Shown piece after piece: positions 9,709-19,573 of a stretch of 64,000 bases of DNA. The notes under the pieces were generated by a model. That model did no database searches and was not told the DNA's origin. It was given only the letters and a program-made list of their open reading frames with translations. The stretch comes from an uncultured Bacteroidota bacterium. GTDB lineage: Bacteria > Bacteroidota > Bacteroidia > Flavobacteriales > Flavobacteriaceae. The stretch lies in assembly GCA_902536935.1 (NCBI GenBank), contig CACAZM010000005.1, forward strand, positions 1 to 64,000, written 5' to 3'. The position numbers and the translations under genes are program-made. Each line of letters opens with the position of its first letter. Position 1 is the stretch's first letter.

Positions 9709-11472
9709 TTAGTGCTGCAATTCTTCTTCTCCTTTTTTCAGAGGAATATGTTGTGGTACATAATCTTCATCGTGCCCTGGCTTGGAGTAGTCATATGCCC
9801 AGCGATATACTTCTGGAATATCTCCTTCCCAGTTGCCATGGAAGTGTTTGATTGGCGCTGTCCACTCTAGCGTATTTGATTTCCAAGGGTTTTGAACCGT
9901 TGGCTTTCCGTAAAACATACTGTGTATAAAGTTGTACAAGAATACAATTTGTGCTGCCCCTGCAATCAATGCAAATATGGTAATTACGACGTTTATGTCT
10001 GCCAAGTCGTCAAAGTATGGAAAGGCCGTATTGGTGTAATATCTTCTTGGTAGTCCAGCCATACCGATAAAGTGCATGGGGAAGAATACGCCATAGGCAC
10101 ATACCGCTGTTATCCAAAAATGGATATAACCAAGTTGCTTGTTGAGCATGCGTCCAAACATTTTTGGAAACCAATGATAAACCCCTGCAAAGAGTCCGTA
10201 AAGCGCAGAGATTCCCATCACCAAGTGAAAGTGTGCAACCACAAAATAGGTGTCATGCACGTTGATATCCAAGGTGCTATCTCCCAAAATGATTCCCGTC
10301 AGACCCCCTGTAATAAAAGTCGAAACCAACCCAATCGAGAAAAGCATGGCTGGATTGAGTTGTAAATTCCCTTTCCAAAGGGTTGTGATATAGTTAAAGG
10401 CCTTCACCGCTGATGGAATCGCGATGAGTAGGGTTGTAAAGGTAAATACAGACCCTAGGAATGGATTCATCCCTGAAATAAACATATGGTGACCCCAAAC
10501 GATAGTCGATAAAAAAGCAATCGCCAAAATCGATGCAACCATGGCACGATACCCAAATATGGGCTTACGGGCGTTGGTAGCCAAGACCTCAGAAGTGATT
10601 CCGAGTGCGGGTAATAGGACGATATACACTTCAGGGTGTCCTAAAAACCAAAAAAGGTGCTCAAACAGTACGGGTGATCCGCCCTGATAATGTAAAACCT
10701 CACCTTGAATAAAAATGTCTGAGAGAAAAAAAGAGGTTCCAAAACTGCGATCCATAATCAATAGCAAAGCAGCTGAAAGCAATACGGGGAAAGAAACCAC
10801 ACCAATGATTGCGGTTACAAAAAACGCCCAAATTGTCAATGGTAAACGTGTCATGCTCATTCCCTTGGTTCGCAAGTTGATAACAGTTACAATATAGTTT
10901 AGCGAGCCTAGTAATGAAGAGGCAATAAAGATCGCCATCGACACCAACCAAAGGGTCATTCCCAGTCCTGAACCGGGCTGTGCTTGTGGAAGTGCACTCA
11001 AGGGTGGATAAATCGTCCATCCTGCAGCTGCTGGTCCTGCCTCAACAAATAAAGAGGCAAGCATCACCACACTTGACAGGAAAAACAGCCAGTACGAAAC
11101 CATATTCAAAAATCCAGATGCCATGTCGCGAGCGCCAATCTGCAGCGGAATTAGAAGGTTACTAAACGTACCGCTCAATCCGGCAGTCAGCACAAAGAAG
11201 ACCATGATGGTTCCATGAATGGTAACCAATGCGAGATATACGTTGGGATCCATCACGCCGTCGGGTGCCCATTTTCCAAGTGTGGACTCAAAGATACCAA
11301 AGGGTTGCTCTGGCCATGCCAGTTGCAAACGAAATAACAAAGACATCCCAATCCCAACAATCCCCATGATCAGACCCGTAATAAGGTACTGTTTGGAGAT
11401 CATTTTATGATCTTGACTAAAAATATATTTTGTGATAAATGTTTCCTTATGATGATGTGCGTCTGCTCCCAT
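9709..11472 (-). CDS. coxA: Cytochrome c oxidase subunit I (aa3-type)
   Basis: Catalytic subunit of the terminal heme-copper oxidase, reducing oxygen to water in the inner membrane and pumping protons. All metal ligands are visible: H86 and H416 for heme a, H414 for heme a3, and H279, H328, H329 for CuB. The GHPEVY motif at 278-283 supplies the cross-linked Tyr and the proton-channel Glu typical of A-type oxidases. About twelve membrane helices are apparent; length 587 residues is normal. It is the last gene of the act-cox operon, 11 nt after coxB, with a terminator just downstream. Subunit III is not encoded here and must be elsewhere. Confidence 0.97.
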   Translation of the reverse strand: MGADAHHHKETFITKYIFSQDHKMISKQYLITGLIMGIVGIGMSLLFRLQLAWPEQPFGIFESTLGKWAPDGVMDPNVYLALVTIHGTIMVFFVLTAGLSGTFSNLLIPLQIGARDMASGFLNMVSYWLFFLSSVVMLASLFVEAGPAAAGWTIYPPLSALPQAQPGSGLGMTLWLVSMAIFIASSLLGSLNYIVTVINLRTKGMSMTRLPLTIWAFFVTAIIGVVSFPVLLSAALLLIMDRSFGTSFFLSDIFIQGEVLHYQGGSPVLFEHLFWFLGHPEVYIVLLPALGITSEVLATNARKPIFGYRAMVASILAIAFLSTIVWGHHMFISGMNPFLGSVFTFTTLLIAIPSAVKAFNYITTLWKGNLQLNPAMLFSIGLVSTFITGGLTGIILGDSTLDINVHDTYFVVAHFHLVMGISALYGLFAGVYHWFPKMFGRMLNKQLGYIHFWITAVCAYGVFFPMHFIGMAGLPRRYYTNTAFPYFDDLADINVVITIFALIAGAAQIVFLYNFIHSMFYGKPTVQNPWKSNTLEWTAPIKHFHGNWEGDIPEVYRWAYDYSKPGHDEDYVPQHIPLKKGEEELQH

Positions 11473-11483
11473 AGTGATTCTTT

Positions 11484-12554
11484 TTATTGAATGACTTCAG
11501 CAAAAGTTCTCTGCTGTGTCATCCAGGAATTAAAATCTTTTTCTTCTTCTACAATAATTTTCATTTGCATGTTGTAGTGCGATGCACCACAGATCTTGTT
11601 ACATAGTAGCAAATAATCAAATTGGTAAGATTCAAGGGCTTCTTCGCCATTGGCGATCAGCTCTTGGCTTTTGTCATACCGTATTTTATTGATTTTTTGC
11701 ACTTTGGCTACCATATCAGGGTTTTGTCTCATTTCCTCGGTAGTGGTTGTTGGGGTGAAGGCAAATTCGGTAATCATTCCAGGCACACAATTCATTTGCG
11801 CGCGGAAGTGCGGCATATAAGCCGAGTGAAGAACATCTTGTGATCGCATTTTAAAAATCACTTTTCGCCCGACTGGCAAGTGAAGTTCTTGCACCACAAC
11901 GTCATCCAAACCATTGGGGTCTGATGCATCAATCCCCACGAGGTTGAGCCCGTCAAAATCTTGTAAAAAGCGAACGTTGGCATCGCCAAGCACGTTGTCT
12001 GCGCCTGCATAGCGTGCTTTCCAGTTGAACTGTTGCGCATACAATTCTACGACTAAGGCGTCTTCGTCTTCTTCAAAATTCATGATGTTTGACCAAGCAT
12101 ACAAACCATATAGGATAAGTGCCGCCAATACGATCACTGGAATAATTGTCCAGATAAACTCCAAACGATCATTGTCTGCATAAAACAAGGCCTTCAGTCC
12201 TTTTCTTCCTCTGTATTTGTAAGAAAAATAATGTAGAAGTGCTTGGGTAACAATTTGAACAAAAAAGATCAATGCCATCGAGATCCACATCAAACGGTCA
12301 TAGTCCTTGCCGTGCTCGGAGGCCGATTCGGGCAGCAATACATCTCCCCAAGCCCAAAACGAATAAATAGTTATGAGATAAATGAAGACCAAAAAGGCAA
12401 ACATGAGTTTTCCATTCCAATCGTTGTCCTTGTCGTTCGCAACCTGACTATCGTCCACTTTTTGGTTGAGCTGAGCCACTTGGAAGATTTTGGTAATCTG
12501 CCAAACGGCAATACTGACCAAAAGTAAAATAGCAATCGTTAACAATGTCGTCAT
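11484..12554 (-). CDS. coxB: Cytochrome c oxidase subunit II with extra N-terminal membrane helices
   Basis: Carries the CuA centre that takes electrons from cytochrome c or directly from complex III and passes them to heme a. CuA ligands are visible: H243, C318, C322, H326 and M329. Usual subunit II has two N-terminal helices; here four hydrophobic segments are visible at about residues 3-20, 50-68, 88-108 and 132-154, so two helices appear added in front of the normal pair. A polar helical insertion of about 50 residues (roughly 265-310) splits the CuA domain before the CxxxC loop. It lies 21 nt after actF and 11 nt before coxA. The additions fit docking onto alternative complex III, which is inference. 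Confidence 0.94.
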   Translation of the reverse strand: MTTLLTIAILLLVSIAVWQITKIFQVAQLNQKVDDSQVANDKDNDWNGKLMFAFLVFIYLITIYSFWAWGDVLLPESASEHGKDYDRLMWISMALIFFVQIVTQALLHYFSYKYRGRKGLKALFYADNDRLEFIWTIIPVIVLAALILYGLYAWSNIMNFEEDEDALVVELYAQQFNWKARYAGADNVLGDANVRFLQDFDGLNLVGIDASDPNGLDDVVVQELHLPVGRKVIFKMRSQDVLHSAYMPHFRAQMNCVPGMITEFAFTPTTTTEEMRQNPDMVAKVQKINKIRYDKSQELIANGEEALESYQFDYLLLCNKICGASHYNMQMKIIVEEEKDFNSWMTQQRTFAEVIQ

Positions 12555-12575
12555 ATCGTTATTCCTTCACACATA

Positions 12576-14018
12576 TTAATAGACAAAATGTTCACTTTCT
12601 TTCACCAATGGATCTCCCTTGGGCTTAAGTGGTGCCTTGGCCAGAGCCGAGAAAACCACATAGATGAAAAGCCCTGCGAATAGGGAGACACTGCCCAATT
12701 CAGAAAGTCCAAAAGACCATTGATCTCCAACCGTTGCTGGCATAATCATATTGTAAAAATCGAGATAGTGACCGATGATAATAATGATTCCAGCTATCAT
12801 AATAAACCAGTTGTTTCGTTTGTAGTCACTATTCATCAAAATCAAAAGTGGGAGGACAAAATTCATTGCAACCATCCCAAAAAACAACATATTGTAATCT
12901 TCGATTCGCGTAATGAAATAAGTGACTTCTTCGGGGATATTGGAATACCAAATCAGCATAAACTGTGAAAACCACAGATAGGTCCAAAACACACTAAAAC
13001 CAAACATGAATTTTCCGAGATCGTGAATGTGACTATCATTGACGTCTTCCAAAAGCCCTTTAGATTTTAGATAAATGGTGACCATGGCAATGATGGTTAC
13101 CGCAGTTACGATCATACTCGCAAATACATACCAGCCAAACAGCGTACTAAACCAGTGTGGGTCGACAGACATGATCCAGTCCCAAGCCATCATGGATTCT
13201 GTGACAATGTAGAATACCAAAAATCCAGCTGCGAGTTTAAAATTCTTTTTGTGATAACTAATTCCTGATCCGTTGTCTTGTGCCAAGGAAAATTTTCTGG
13301 AGTAGAAGCGATAGAGATTCCACCCGACAATATAAAACAAGGCACGGGCTAAGAAGAAAGGCACGTTGAGATAACTTTGTTTGTTGCGAATAATTTCGTC
13401 ATGAGCCACGACTTCTGCATCCATCCATACAAACAAATGATTGAGGTGAAGGCCCGAAAGAACCAACAAAACAAACACGATAATCGAACCCGGGAGTAGA
13501 TAGGCTGTAATGCCCTCCATCACTCGGAATATAAGGATTGACCAGCCCGCTTGTGCTGCTCTTTGAATCGCATAAAAAGCAAGTGCGCCAAGGGCGATCA
13601 TCATAAAAAACAAAGCGGCTACATAGGTAGCAGCCCAAGGTCGGTTTTGCAACTGATGCAAAAGGTGCTTGTCATGGCTATCTCCGTGACCACCACCATG
13701 AGCATCATGGGCATCATGACTCTCGTCATGATCGTAATCTTTATCGTGCGTATCGTGATGACCGTCTGCTTGATCCTTGTGATCCACAGTATGATGAGCT
13801 TCTTCTTTATGGTCGTCTGCATGGTCATCGGCATGTGTATCGTGTGTGTGATGACCGCCATGATCACCATGACCACCATGACCGTGTGCATCTGCTACCA
13901 TCGCTTTGGCTTCTTCCACAGTATTCGGCGCAGAGAGAAACCCAATTCCCAAAGCCAATCCACCCACAACTATTAAGCTGAGGGAGACAATTTTTAGATT
14001 TTTAGAAAATTGATACAT
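12576..14018 (-). CDS. actF: Alternative complex III subunit ActF with histidine-rich loop
   Basis: Membrane subunit of the quinol:electron-acceptor oxidoreductase (alternative complex III), related to ActC/NrfD proteins but without a proven quinol site. After a first hydrophobic segment (residues 10-28) there is an unusual stretch at about 38-120 made almost only of His, Asp, Gly, Ala and Thr with about 24 histidines; it is followed by about nine further membrane helices starting at RPWAATYVAALFFMMIALG. Length 480 residues. It lies 4 nt after actE and 21 nt before coxB. The His/Asp segment could bind metal ions; that is inference from composition only. The DNA there is low-complexity and gives false ORFs in other frames. 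Confidence 0.92.
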   Translation of the reverse strand: MYQFSKNLKIVSLSLIVVGGLALGIGFLSAPNTVEEAKAMVADAHGHGGHGDHGGHHTHDTHADDHADDHKEEAHHTVDHKDQADGHHDTHDKDYDHDESHDAHDAHGGGHGDSHDKHLLHQLQNRPWAATYVAALFFMMIALGALAFYAIQRAAQAGWSILIFRVMEGITAYLLPGSIIVFVLLVLSGLHLNHLFVWMDAEVVAHDEIIRNKQSYLNVPFFLARALFYIVGWNLYRFYSRKFSLAQDNGSGISYHKKNFKLAAGFLVFYIVTESMMAWDWIMSVDPHWFSTLFGWYVFASMIVTAVTIIAMVTIYLKSKGLLEDVNDSHIHDLGKFMFGFSVFWTYLWFSQFMLIWYSNIPEEVTYFITRIEDYNMLFFGMVAMNFVLPLLILMNSDYKRNNWFIMIAGIIIIIGHYLDFYNMIMPATVGDQWSFGLSELGSVSLFAGLFIYVVFSALAKAPLKPKGDPLVKESEHFVY

Positions 14019-14022
14019 ATTC

Positions 14023-14571
14023 TTACTTTGTTAATTGCCCTCGGAGATGCATCACGTGTTGGGTGATTTGCCAACGCTCTTCCGCATCGATTAAACTTGC
14101 GTGTGATCCCATTGCATTTTTACCATACATCAATACATGGTACACACTACCTTCCGTGATTTCGCGATCGGCATAGCTTGGGATTCCCAAAAACTTTTCA
14201 CGCTTCATTAAGATTCCCTGTCCATCACCTTTCGAACCATGACATACCGCACAATAGATAGCGTAAAGCTCTTTTCCTTCTGCACGATGTGCCTCCGTTT
14301 CTTCAATTGGCGAACGGAGTTCAGCTTTGGCCAATTCGTAACCCTCATTGGTATTTGGATAATCATAGGGCTGCCACCCTCTTGGGATTGAACCCGCAAC
14401 AGGTAGTTGAGCCGCAGTCCCATTGGCAAAAGGTGCTTCGGCATAGGTGTCATAACCAACGGACTCATACATATCTGGGAAATACTGATAGTTGGGCTGT
14501 GATGGATCAAAGCATGATGTCATACTCAACAATGCTAATCCCCAGAAAATAAGACTTCCGTTTCTTCTCAT
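14023..14571 (-). CDS. actE: Alternative complex III subunit ActE, monoheme cytochrome c lipoprotein
   Basis: Mono-heme c-type cytochrome of alternative complex III that probably hands electrons to the oxidase. A lipoprotein signal is visible with the acylated Cys at residue 20 (LLSMTSC). One heme site, CAVCH, is at 107-111, with M154 (NAMGSH) as likely sixth ligand. Length 182 residues. The start ATG overlaps the actD stop by 4 nt (ATGA), and actF follows 4 nt after the stop, so translation is tightly coupled within the operon. Confidence 0.94.
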   Translation of the reverse strand: MRRNGSLIFWGLALLSMTSCFDPSQPNYQYFPDMYESVGYDTYAEAPFANGTAAQLPVAGSIPRGWQPYDYPNTNEGYELAKAELRSPIEETEAHRAEGKELYAIYCAVCHGSKGDGQGILMKREKFLGIPSYADREITEGSVYHVLMYGKNAMGSHASLIDAEERWQITQHVMHLRGQLTK

Positions 14572-15101
14572 GATTCCCCCTTTTTATCTTTTATTTTTAC
14601 CTCAATCGCACCTGTTTTTTTCAACAAGGTGACGAGTTTCTTTTCATTGTCTCCCACGGTAACTTCCATCAAAAACTTGTCGTCAGTGGTAGCTGGCATT
14701 GGGTTTTCTGCTTTCTTAAAAGGCCAAAGTCTACTGCGTAAATAGAAGGTAATCACCATCAAGTGAGCAGCGAAGAAAATGGTCATCTCAAACAAAACAG
14801 GTACAAATGCTGGCACATTTTCGAGATAGGAAAAACTGGGTTTCCCGCCGATATTTTGTGGCCAGTCTTCGATCATAATATAGTTGGTCAGCCAAATGGC
14901 AACCGATAATCCCAAACAACCAAACATAAAGGACGCAATCGCAATGCGCGTAGGTGCAAGTCCCATCGCCTTGTCCAAACCGTGCACTGGAAATGGCGTA
15001 AAAACCTCTTCGATATGATGATTCGCTGCTTTGACGTCTTTGACAGCATGTAGCAACACGTCATCATCATCGTAAATGGCATGGATTACTTTATTACTCA
15101 T
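14568..15101 (-). CDS. actD: Alternative complex III subunit ActD (DUF3341)
   Basis: Small membrane subunit of alternative complex III, a DUF3341 family member with two transmembrane helices (about residues 55-75 and 95-120) and cytoplasmic ends. I chose the ATG at 15101, which overlaps the actC stop in ATGAGTAA (8 nt); a GTG at 15128 would add nine residues and overlap actC by 35 nt, and is less likely. The resulting 177 residues fit the family. The N-terminal VIHAIYDDDDVLLHAVKDVK and the KAMGLAPTRIA segment before the first helix are family-like. Confidence 0.93.
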   Translation of the reverse strand: MSNKVIHAIYDDDDVLLHAVKDVKAANHHIEEVFTPFPVHGLDKAMGLAPTRIAIASFMFGCLGLSVAIWLTNYIMIEDWPQNIGGKPSFSYLENVPAFVPVLFEMTIFFAAHLMVITFYLRSRLWPFKKAENPMPATTDDKFLMEVTVGDNEKKLVTLLKKTGAIEVKIKDKKGES

Positions 15102-16479
15102 CGCTTCTTGTTTTTTTGTATTTGTCACCCGAGGACTTCAATATCGATTTGACCTCTGCCTGCGCAATTACGGGGAAGGTGCGGGCATAGAGTAAAAACA
15201 GCACAAAGAAGAATCCGATTGTTCCAATAAATATCCCAATATCTACGAAGGTTGGTGAAAACATCGTCCAAGATGATGGGAGATAGTCTCGGTGTAGGGA
15301 AGTCACAATGATCACAAAGCGCTCAAACCACATCCCGATATTGACCACAATCGATATGATAAACGAGAACATAATACTAGTTCGCAATTTTTTAAACCAC
15401 ATAAACTGCGGAGAAAATACGTTACAGGTCATCATGGCCCAATAAGCCCACCAATAAGGTCCTGTTGCTCGGTTGAGGAAGGCATACTGCTCGTATTCAA
15501 CTCCTGAATACCAAGCAATAAATAATTCTGTAATATAGGCCACACCAACAATAGAACCTGTTATCATAATCACAATATTCATTAGTTCAATATGCTGAAT
15601 AGTGATATAGTTCTCTAGGTTGATAACTTTTCGCATGATAATCAACAAAGTTTGAACCATCGCAAAACCGGAAAAAATCGCTCCAGCGACAAAGTAGGGC
15701 GGAAAAATCGTCGTGTGCCAGCCAGGAATGACTGAGGTTGCAAAATCAAAAGATACGATGGTGTGTACAGAAAGTACAAGCGGCGTTGCAAGACCTGCCA
15801 ATACAAGAGACACCTCTTCAAATCGTTGCCAATCTTTGGCACGTCCACTCCAACCAAAGCTCAGTAACCCGTATATTTTCTTTTGAAATGGCTTGACCGC
15901 ACGATCTCGAATCATCGCAAAGTCAGGCAAAAGTCCCGTCCACCAGAAAACGAGTGATACCGACAAATAAGTCGAAATCGCAAATACATCCCAAAGTAGT
16001 GGAGAGTTAAAGTTGACCCATAATGATCCAAATTGATTTGGAATGGGCAGTACCCAATACGCCAACCAAGGGCGTCCCATGTGAATAATGGGGAACAGTC
16101 CCGCTTGGATCACGGAAAAAATAGTCATTGCCTCTGCTGACCGGTTGATTGCCATACGCCATTTTTGACGAAATAGCAGCAGTACAGCAGAGATTAAGGT
16201 TCCTGCGTGTCCAATTCCAACCCACCATACAAAGTTGGTGATATCCCAAGCCCAACCGACGGTTTTATTGAGTCCCCAAACTCCGATCCCTGTTGAAATG
16301 GTGTAAATAATACAGCCAATTCCCCACAAAAAGGCAACTAAAGCGATGCTAAAAACAATCCACCATTGCTTATTCGCTTTACCCTCTACGGGTGCAACGA
16401 TATCAACCGTCACATCGTGATAGGATTTATTCCCTGTAACTAGCGGTTTTCGTATTGGTGCTTCGTAATGCGAGGCCAT
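15094..16479 (-). CDS. actC: Alternative complex III subunit ActC (NrfD-like, quinol-binding)
   Basis: NrfD/PsrC-family membrane protein that forms the menaquinol oxidation site of alternative complex III. About ten hydrophobic helices are visible over 461 residues; the N-terminal segment before helix 1 is polar (AHYE/RKPLVTGNKSYHDV type) and the FVWWVGIGHAGTLISA segment carries the helix His conserved in the family. It lies 7 nt after actB. Together with ActB it could couple quinol oxidation to charge transfer; that part is family knowledge and not visible in the sequence. Confidence 0.95.
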   Translation of the reverse strand: MASHYEAPIRKPLVTGNKSYHDVTVDIVAPVEGKANKQWWIVFSIALVAFLWGIGCIIYTISTGIGVWGLNKTVGWAWDITNFVWWVGIGHAGTLISAVLLLFRQKWRMAINRSAEAMTIFSVIQAGLFPIIHMGRPWLAYWVLPIPNQFGSLWVNFNSPLLWDVFAISTYLSVSLVFWWTGLLPDFAMIRDRAVKPFQKKIYGLLSFGWSGRAKDWQRFEEVSLVLAGLATPLVLSVHTIVSFDFATSVIPGWHTTIFPPYFVAGAIFSGFAMVQTLLIIMRKVINLENYITIQHIELMNIVIMITGSIVGVAYITELFIAWYSGVEYEQYAFLNRATGPYWWAYWAMMTCNVFSPQFMWFKKLRTSIMFSFIISIVVNIGMWFERFVIIVTSLHRDYLPSSWTMFSPTFVDIGIFIGTIGFFFVLFLLYARTFPVIAQAEVKSILKSSGDKYKKTRSDE

Positions 16480-16486
16480 AGTTTTT

Positions 16487-19400
16487 TTATGATGTCTCTG
16501 TATTTCTAACTTTTACTTGGTACTGTACATTGGGTTTTGTCCCCACACTTTCCAAAAGGTGATACATTCGATCACTTTCCAAAGACTTGGCAACACGACT
16601 CGTTTTGTCGTTGATGTCACCAAAAGTAATGGCACCTGTTGCACATGCGCTTGAGCATGCCGTTTGGAATTCTCCATCGGCAATATTGCGTCCTTCTAGC
16701 TTGGCATCCAAAATTGTTTTTTGTGTTTTTTGAATACACAACGAACATTTTTCCATCACCCCACGCGAACGAACAACCACATCTGGATTGAGGACCATAC
16801 GGCCCAAATCGTTATTCATGTGGAAATCAAACTCATCATTGTGATTGTATAAGAACCAGTTGAAACGTCTGACTTTATACGGACAGTTATTTGCACAATA
16901 ACGAGTCCCTACGCAACGGTTATATGCCATGTGGTTTTGACCTTGACGACCATGCGAAGTCGCTGCCACTGGGCAAACCGTTTCACAAGGTGCGTGGTTA
17001 CAATGCTGACACATAATCGGTTGGAAGGTTACCTGTGGATTTGCCGATGGCTCTTCCAAAGAACTAAAGGTCGTCAGAGACTCTCCCAATCCACTGATTT
17101 CATTTACCGTATTGTTGTCGCCCTCAAAAGTATCCTCTGAGGAGTAGTATCGGTCAATGCGCAGCCAGTGCATATCACGCGACTTGCGAATCTCTTGTTT
17201 TCCAACAACTGGCACGTTGTTTTCAGCATGACAGGCCACTACACATGCGCCACAACCCGTACAGGCATTCAGGTCAATCGATAAGTTGAAGTGATGTCCA
17301 ACTGAACGGTCAAACTGATCCCAAATATCAACCTCTGGAGAGGTGACTACAGTTTCAATATGATTTTTGCTCACCACAGGAACTGCGTTGTAGTCATTTC
17401 TGTCTTTGGTGTTAAAAATTTCGAGTGTGGTTTCCTTGACGATGTCTTCCCGTCCCATCAAGGTGTTCTGTAACTGTGTACAAGCAAACTCATGTATACC
17501 ATCTACCGCTTCTATGCTTACAGGCTGAACGCTAGAGAAGTTATTATATAATGTATAGGCATTGACTCCTATTTGCATTTCAGACTTCACCCCAACTTTT
17601 TTGCCATAGCCAAATGCCAATCCAACGGTTCCTTTGGCTTGACCGGGCTGAATCAGGACAGGCACCGTTAGTGAAGAGGACCCAACTGTAATTTTTGCAA
17701 GACCTCCATTTAGCGAACCGTCTGATTGGGTTTCATTCCACAGACCGAGTGCATCAGCATCCGACTTGGATACAGTGAGGTAATTGTCCCAAGTCACACG
17801 GGTAATCGGATCGGGAAGCTCATGAAGCCAGGGGTTATTGGCTTGTTGACCGTCTCCGATTCCTGTTTTGGTGTAGAGGTTTAAGGTAAATCCGTCTTGT
17901 GTAACCGCAGAGAGTGAACGCACTGCATCGGCAACTGCATCACGGTACGGACTGTTTTTTAAAGAGGAGTTCCCAACGTAAAATCCGTCGTGTAAGGTCT
18001 TATTCCACGACTTGCCATTGAGGATATTTTGCTCCCAATAGGATCGCAACTCGTCTCTATAGCTTGTGTCTTTATCGAGCCAAGTGAGCAATACATCCTG
18101 AAATTGCTTGGTGTCAAACAAAGGACGAATCGTCGGCTGTGTGAGTCCGAAGTGGTTGGTTTTGAATTCCACATCACCCCAAGATTCGAGGTAATGCGGC
18201 GTTGCTGCTACCCATTGTGCTATGGATGCCGTCTCATCGTTTTTCATACTGAAAGACATGGAGAATTTGGCTTTGTTTAGACCTGCAGCAAACTGTTCTC
18301 CATTGGCAAGGGTATATACTGGATTCACACCAGCAGTGATAATCCCTTGAACCGCACTGCTGTTGAGGTCATCAACAAGCTGGGTGAGTTGGTCTGCACT
18401 GCCTTGGCGGACGGTCGTTGTATGTTGGGTGTCGATCACAACAGACCCTAATTTTTCATTGATTGCAAGTGCAATGCGTTGGGCTTCCACACTAGGTAAA
18501 CCCGTGATTACAACTGCTTTTTTACCTGCCTTACGCAAATACTTTGCGGTCACTTTAGCCGTATCTTGAATGGCTTGCTCTCCAATTGATTGTCCGTTTG
18601 TCAGCTCAGAGTATAGCGCTGCAAGTACTTGTTTTTGTTGGGTAGCAGACATGGGTACGCGCTTGTCAGCAGCGGCTCCAGAAAGCGTCATGTTTGCTTC
18701 AAACTGGAAATGGGTTGACATCTTTGCTTTTCCGTTCTTTTTGACGGGAACGCGGGTTTTGACATAGCCTGATGAATGTCCTCCTCCTTGCCAGTCTCCA
18801 ATAAGATCTGCGTCAAAGGAAACGATTGTTTCCGCTTTTGAAAAATCATAAGTGGGCAGTGCACGCTGACCATAGGCCTTTTCAAAAGCGTCTAGTGCAT
18901 GAGATGATGAAACCGCATCATAGGCAATATGCTTGATGTTTTTATACTTGGCGGTAAGCTGATCGATCAACGCCTGAGTCGAAGGGCTGGCAAACGACTG
19001 GGTCAGTAAGACCACTTGTGCGCCTTGGGCTTGTAAATTGTCGAGTTGTTCACGGCTTTGTCCGAGGAGTGTCGCCCAACTAACAGGACTTCCGGACTGG
19101 GTAGGGCCTTGCAATCGGAAAGTATCATATAGTGACAGTACAGAAGCATGTACACGAGCATTCGCATGGTAGCTGGCAGGAGCATCAGTGTTGTTTTCAA
19201 CTTTGATTGGTCTTCCTTCACGTGTTTTTACGAGAATGCTTGCCATATCAAAACCATCCGCTATGGTGGTTGCGTAAAAATTTGAAATCCCCGGGCGAAT
19301 CTCTTCAGGTTGCACGACATAGGGAATGGACTTGTGAACAGGACCCTCACAAGCAGCTAACGAGGCGGCGGCAGTACTAAAACCAACATATTTGAGGAAA

Positions 19401-19561
19401 TCTCGTCTGTTCGTTTTGGAATCATTCATAAGCTGATTATCACCCAAAAAGGCATCTTCAGGAAGTTTTTCAACAAACTCACGCCCCTTAAGATCCTCGA
19501 CAAACGCATTGTTGTTGTCTAACTCCGCTGTGCTTTTCCAATAATTCTTTTGGTTTGCCAT
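16487..19561 (-). CDS. actB: Alternative complex III subunit ActB, TAT-exported iron-sulfur protein
   Basis: Large peripheral subunit of alternative complex III. It fuses a molybdopterin-oxidoreductase-like domain that lacks the cofactor (about residues 75-740) to a ferredoxin-like domain with four cysteine clusters (about 760-1000): CTGCGACVVAC, CQHCNHAPCETVC, a CVGTRYCANNC segment and a final set starting CSLCIQKTQ. This fits three [4Fe-4S] clusters and one [3Fe-4S] cluster. A twin-arginine motif NRRDFLK sits at 51-57, followed by a hydrophobic stretch and LAAC with C71 as possible lipid attachment site; the motif is preceded by about 50 residues, longer than a normal TAT leader but usual for ActB. 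Length 1024. Between actA (12 nt) and actC (7 nt). Confidence 0.96.
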   Translation of the reverse strand: MANQKNYWKSTAELDNNNAFVEDLKGREFVEKLPEDAFLGDNQLMNDSKTNRRDFLKYVGFSTAAASLAACEGPVHKSIPYVVQPEEIRPGISNFYATTIADGFDMASILVKTREGRPIKVENNTDAPASYHANARVHASVLSLYDTFRLQGPTQSGSPVSWATLLGQSREQLDNLQAQGAQVVLLTQSFASPSTQALIDQLTAKYKNIKHIAYDAVSSSHALDAFEKAYGQRALPTYDFSKAETIVSFDADLIGDWQGGGHSSGYVKTRVPVKKNGKAKMSTHFQFEANMTLSGAAADKRVPMSATQQKQVLAALYSELTNGQSIGEQAIQDTAKVTAKYLRKAGKKAVVITGLPSVEAQRIALAINEKLGSVVIDTQHTTTVRQGSADQLTQLVDDLNSSAVQGIITAGVNPVYTLANGEQFAAGLNKAKFSMSFSMKNDETASIAQWVAATPHYLESWGDVEFKTNHFGLTQPTIRPLFDTKQFQDVLLTWLDKDTSYRDELRSYWEQNILNGKSWNKTLHDGFYVGNSSLKNSPYRDAVADAVRSLSAVTQDGFTLNLYTKTGIGDGQQANNPWLHELPDPITRVTWDNYLTVSKSDADALGLWNETQSDGSLNGGLAKITVGSSSLTVPVLIQPGQAKGTVGLAFGYGKKVGVKSEMQIGVNAYTLYNNFSSVQPVSIEAVDGIHEFACTQLQNTLMGREDIVKETTLEIFNTKDRNDYNAVPVVSKNHIETVVTSPEVDIWDQFDRSVGHHFNLSIDLNACTGCGACVVACHAENNVPVVGKQEIRKSRDMHWLRIDRYYSSEDTFEGDNNTVNEISGLGESLTTFSSLEEPSANPQVTFQPIMCQHCNHAPCETVCPVAATSHGRQGQNHMAYNRCVGTRYCANNCPYKVRRFNWFLYNHNDEFDFHMNNDLGRMVLNPDVVVRSRGVMEKCSLCIQKTQKTILDAKLEGRNIADGEFQTACSSACATGAITFGDINDKTSRVAKSLESDRMYHLLESVGTKPNVQYQVKVRNTETS

Positions 19562-19573
19562 CGTTGCTTTATA

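Noticed and set aside
13551..13976. Open frames of about 90-141 codons on both strands within actF
   Set aside because: They are shadows of the low-complexity His/Asp-rich segment and consist of Met/Thr/Val/Ile repeats with no protein character.
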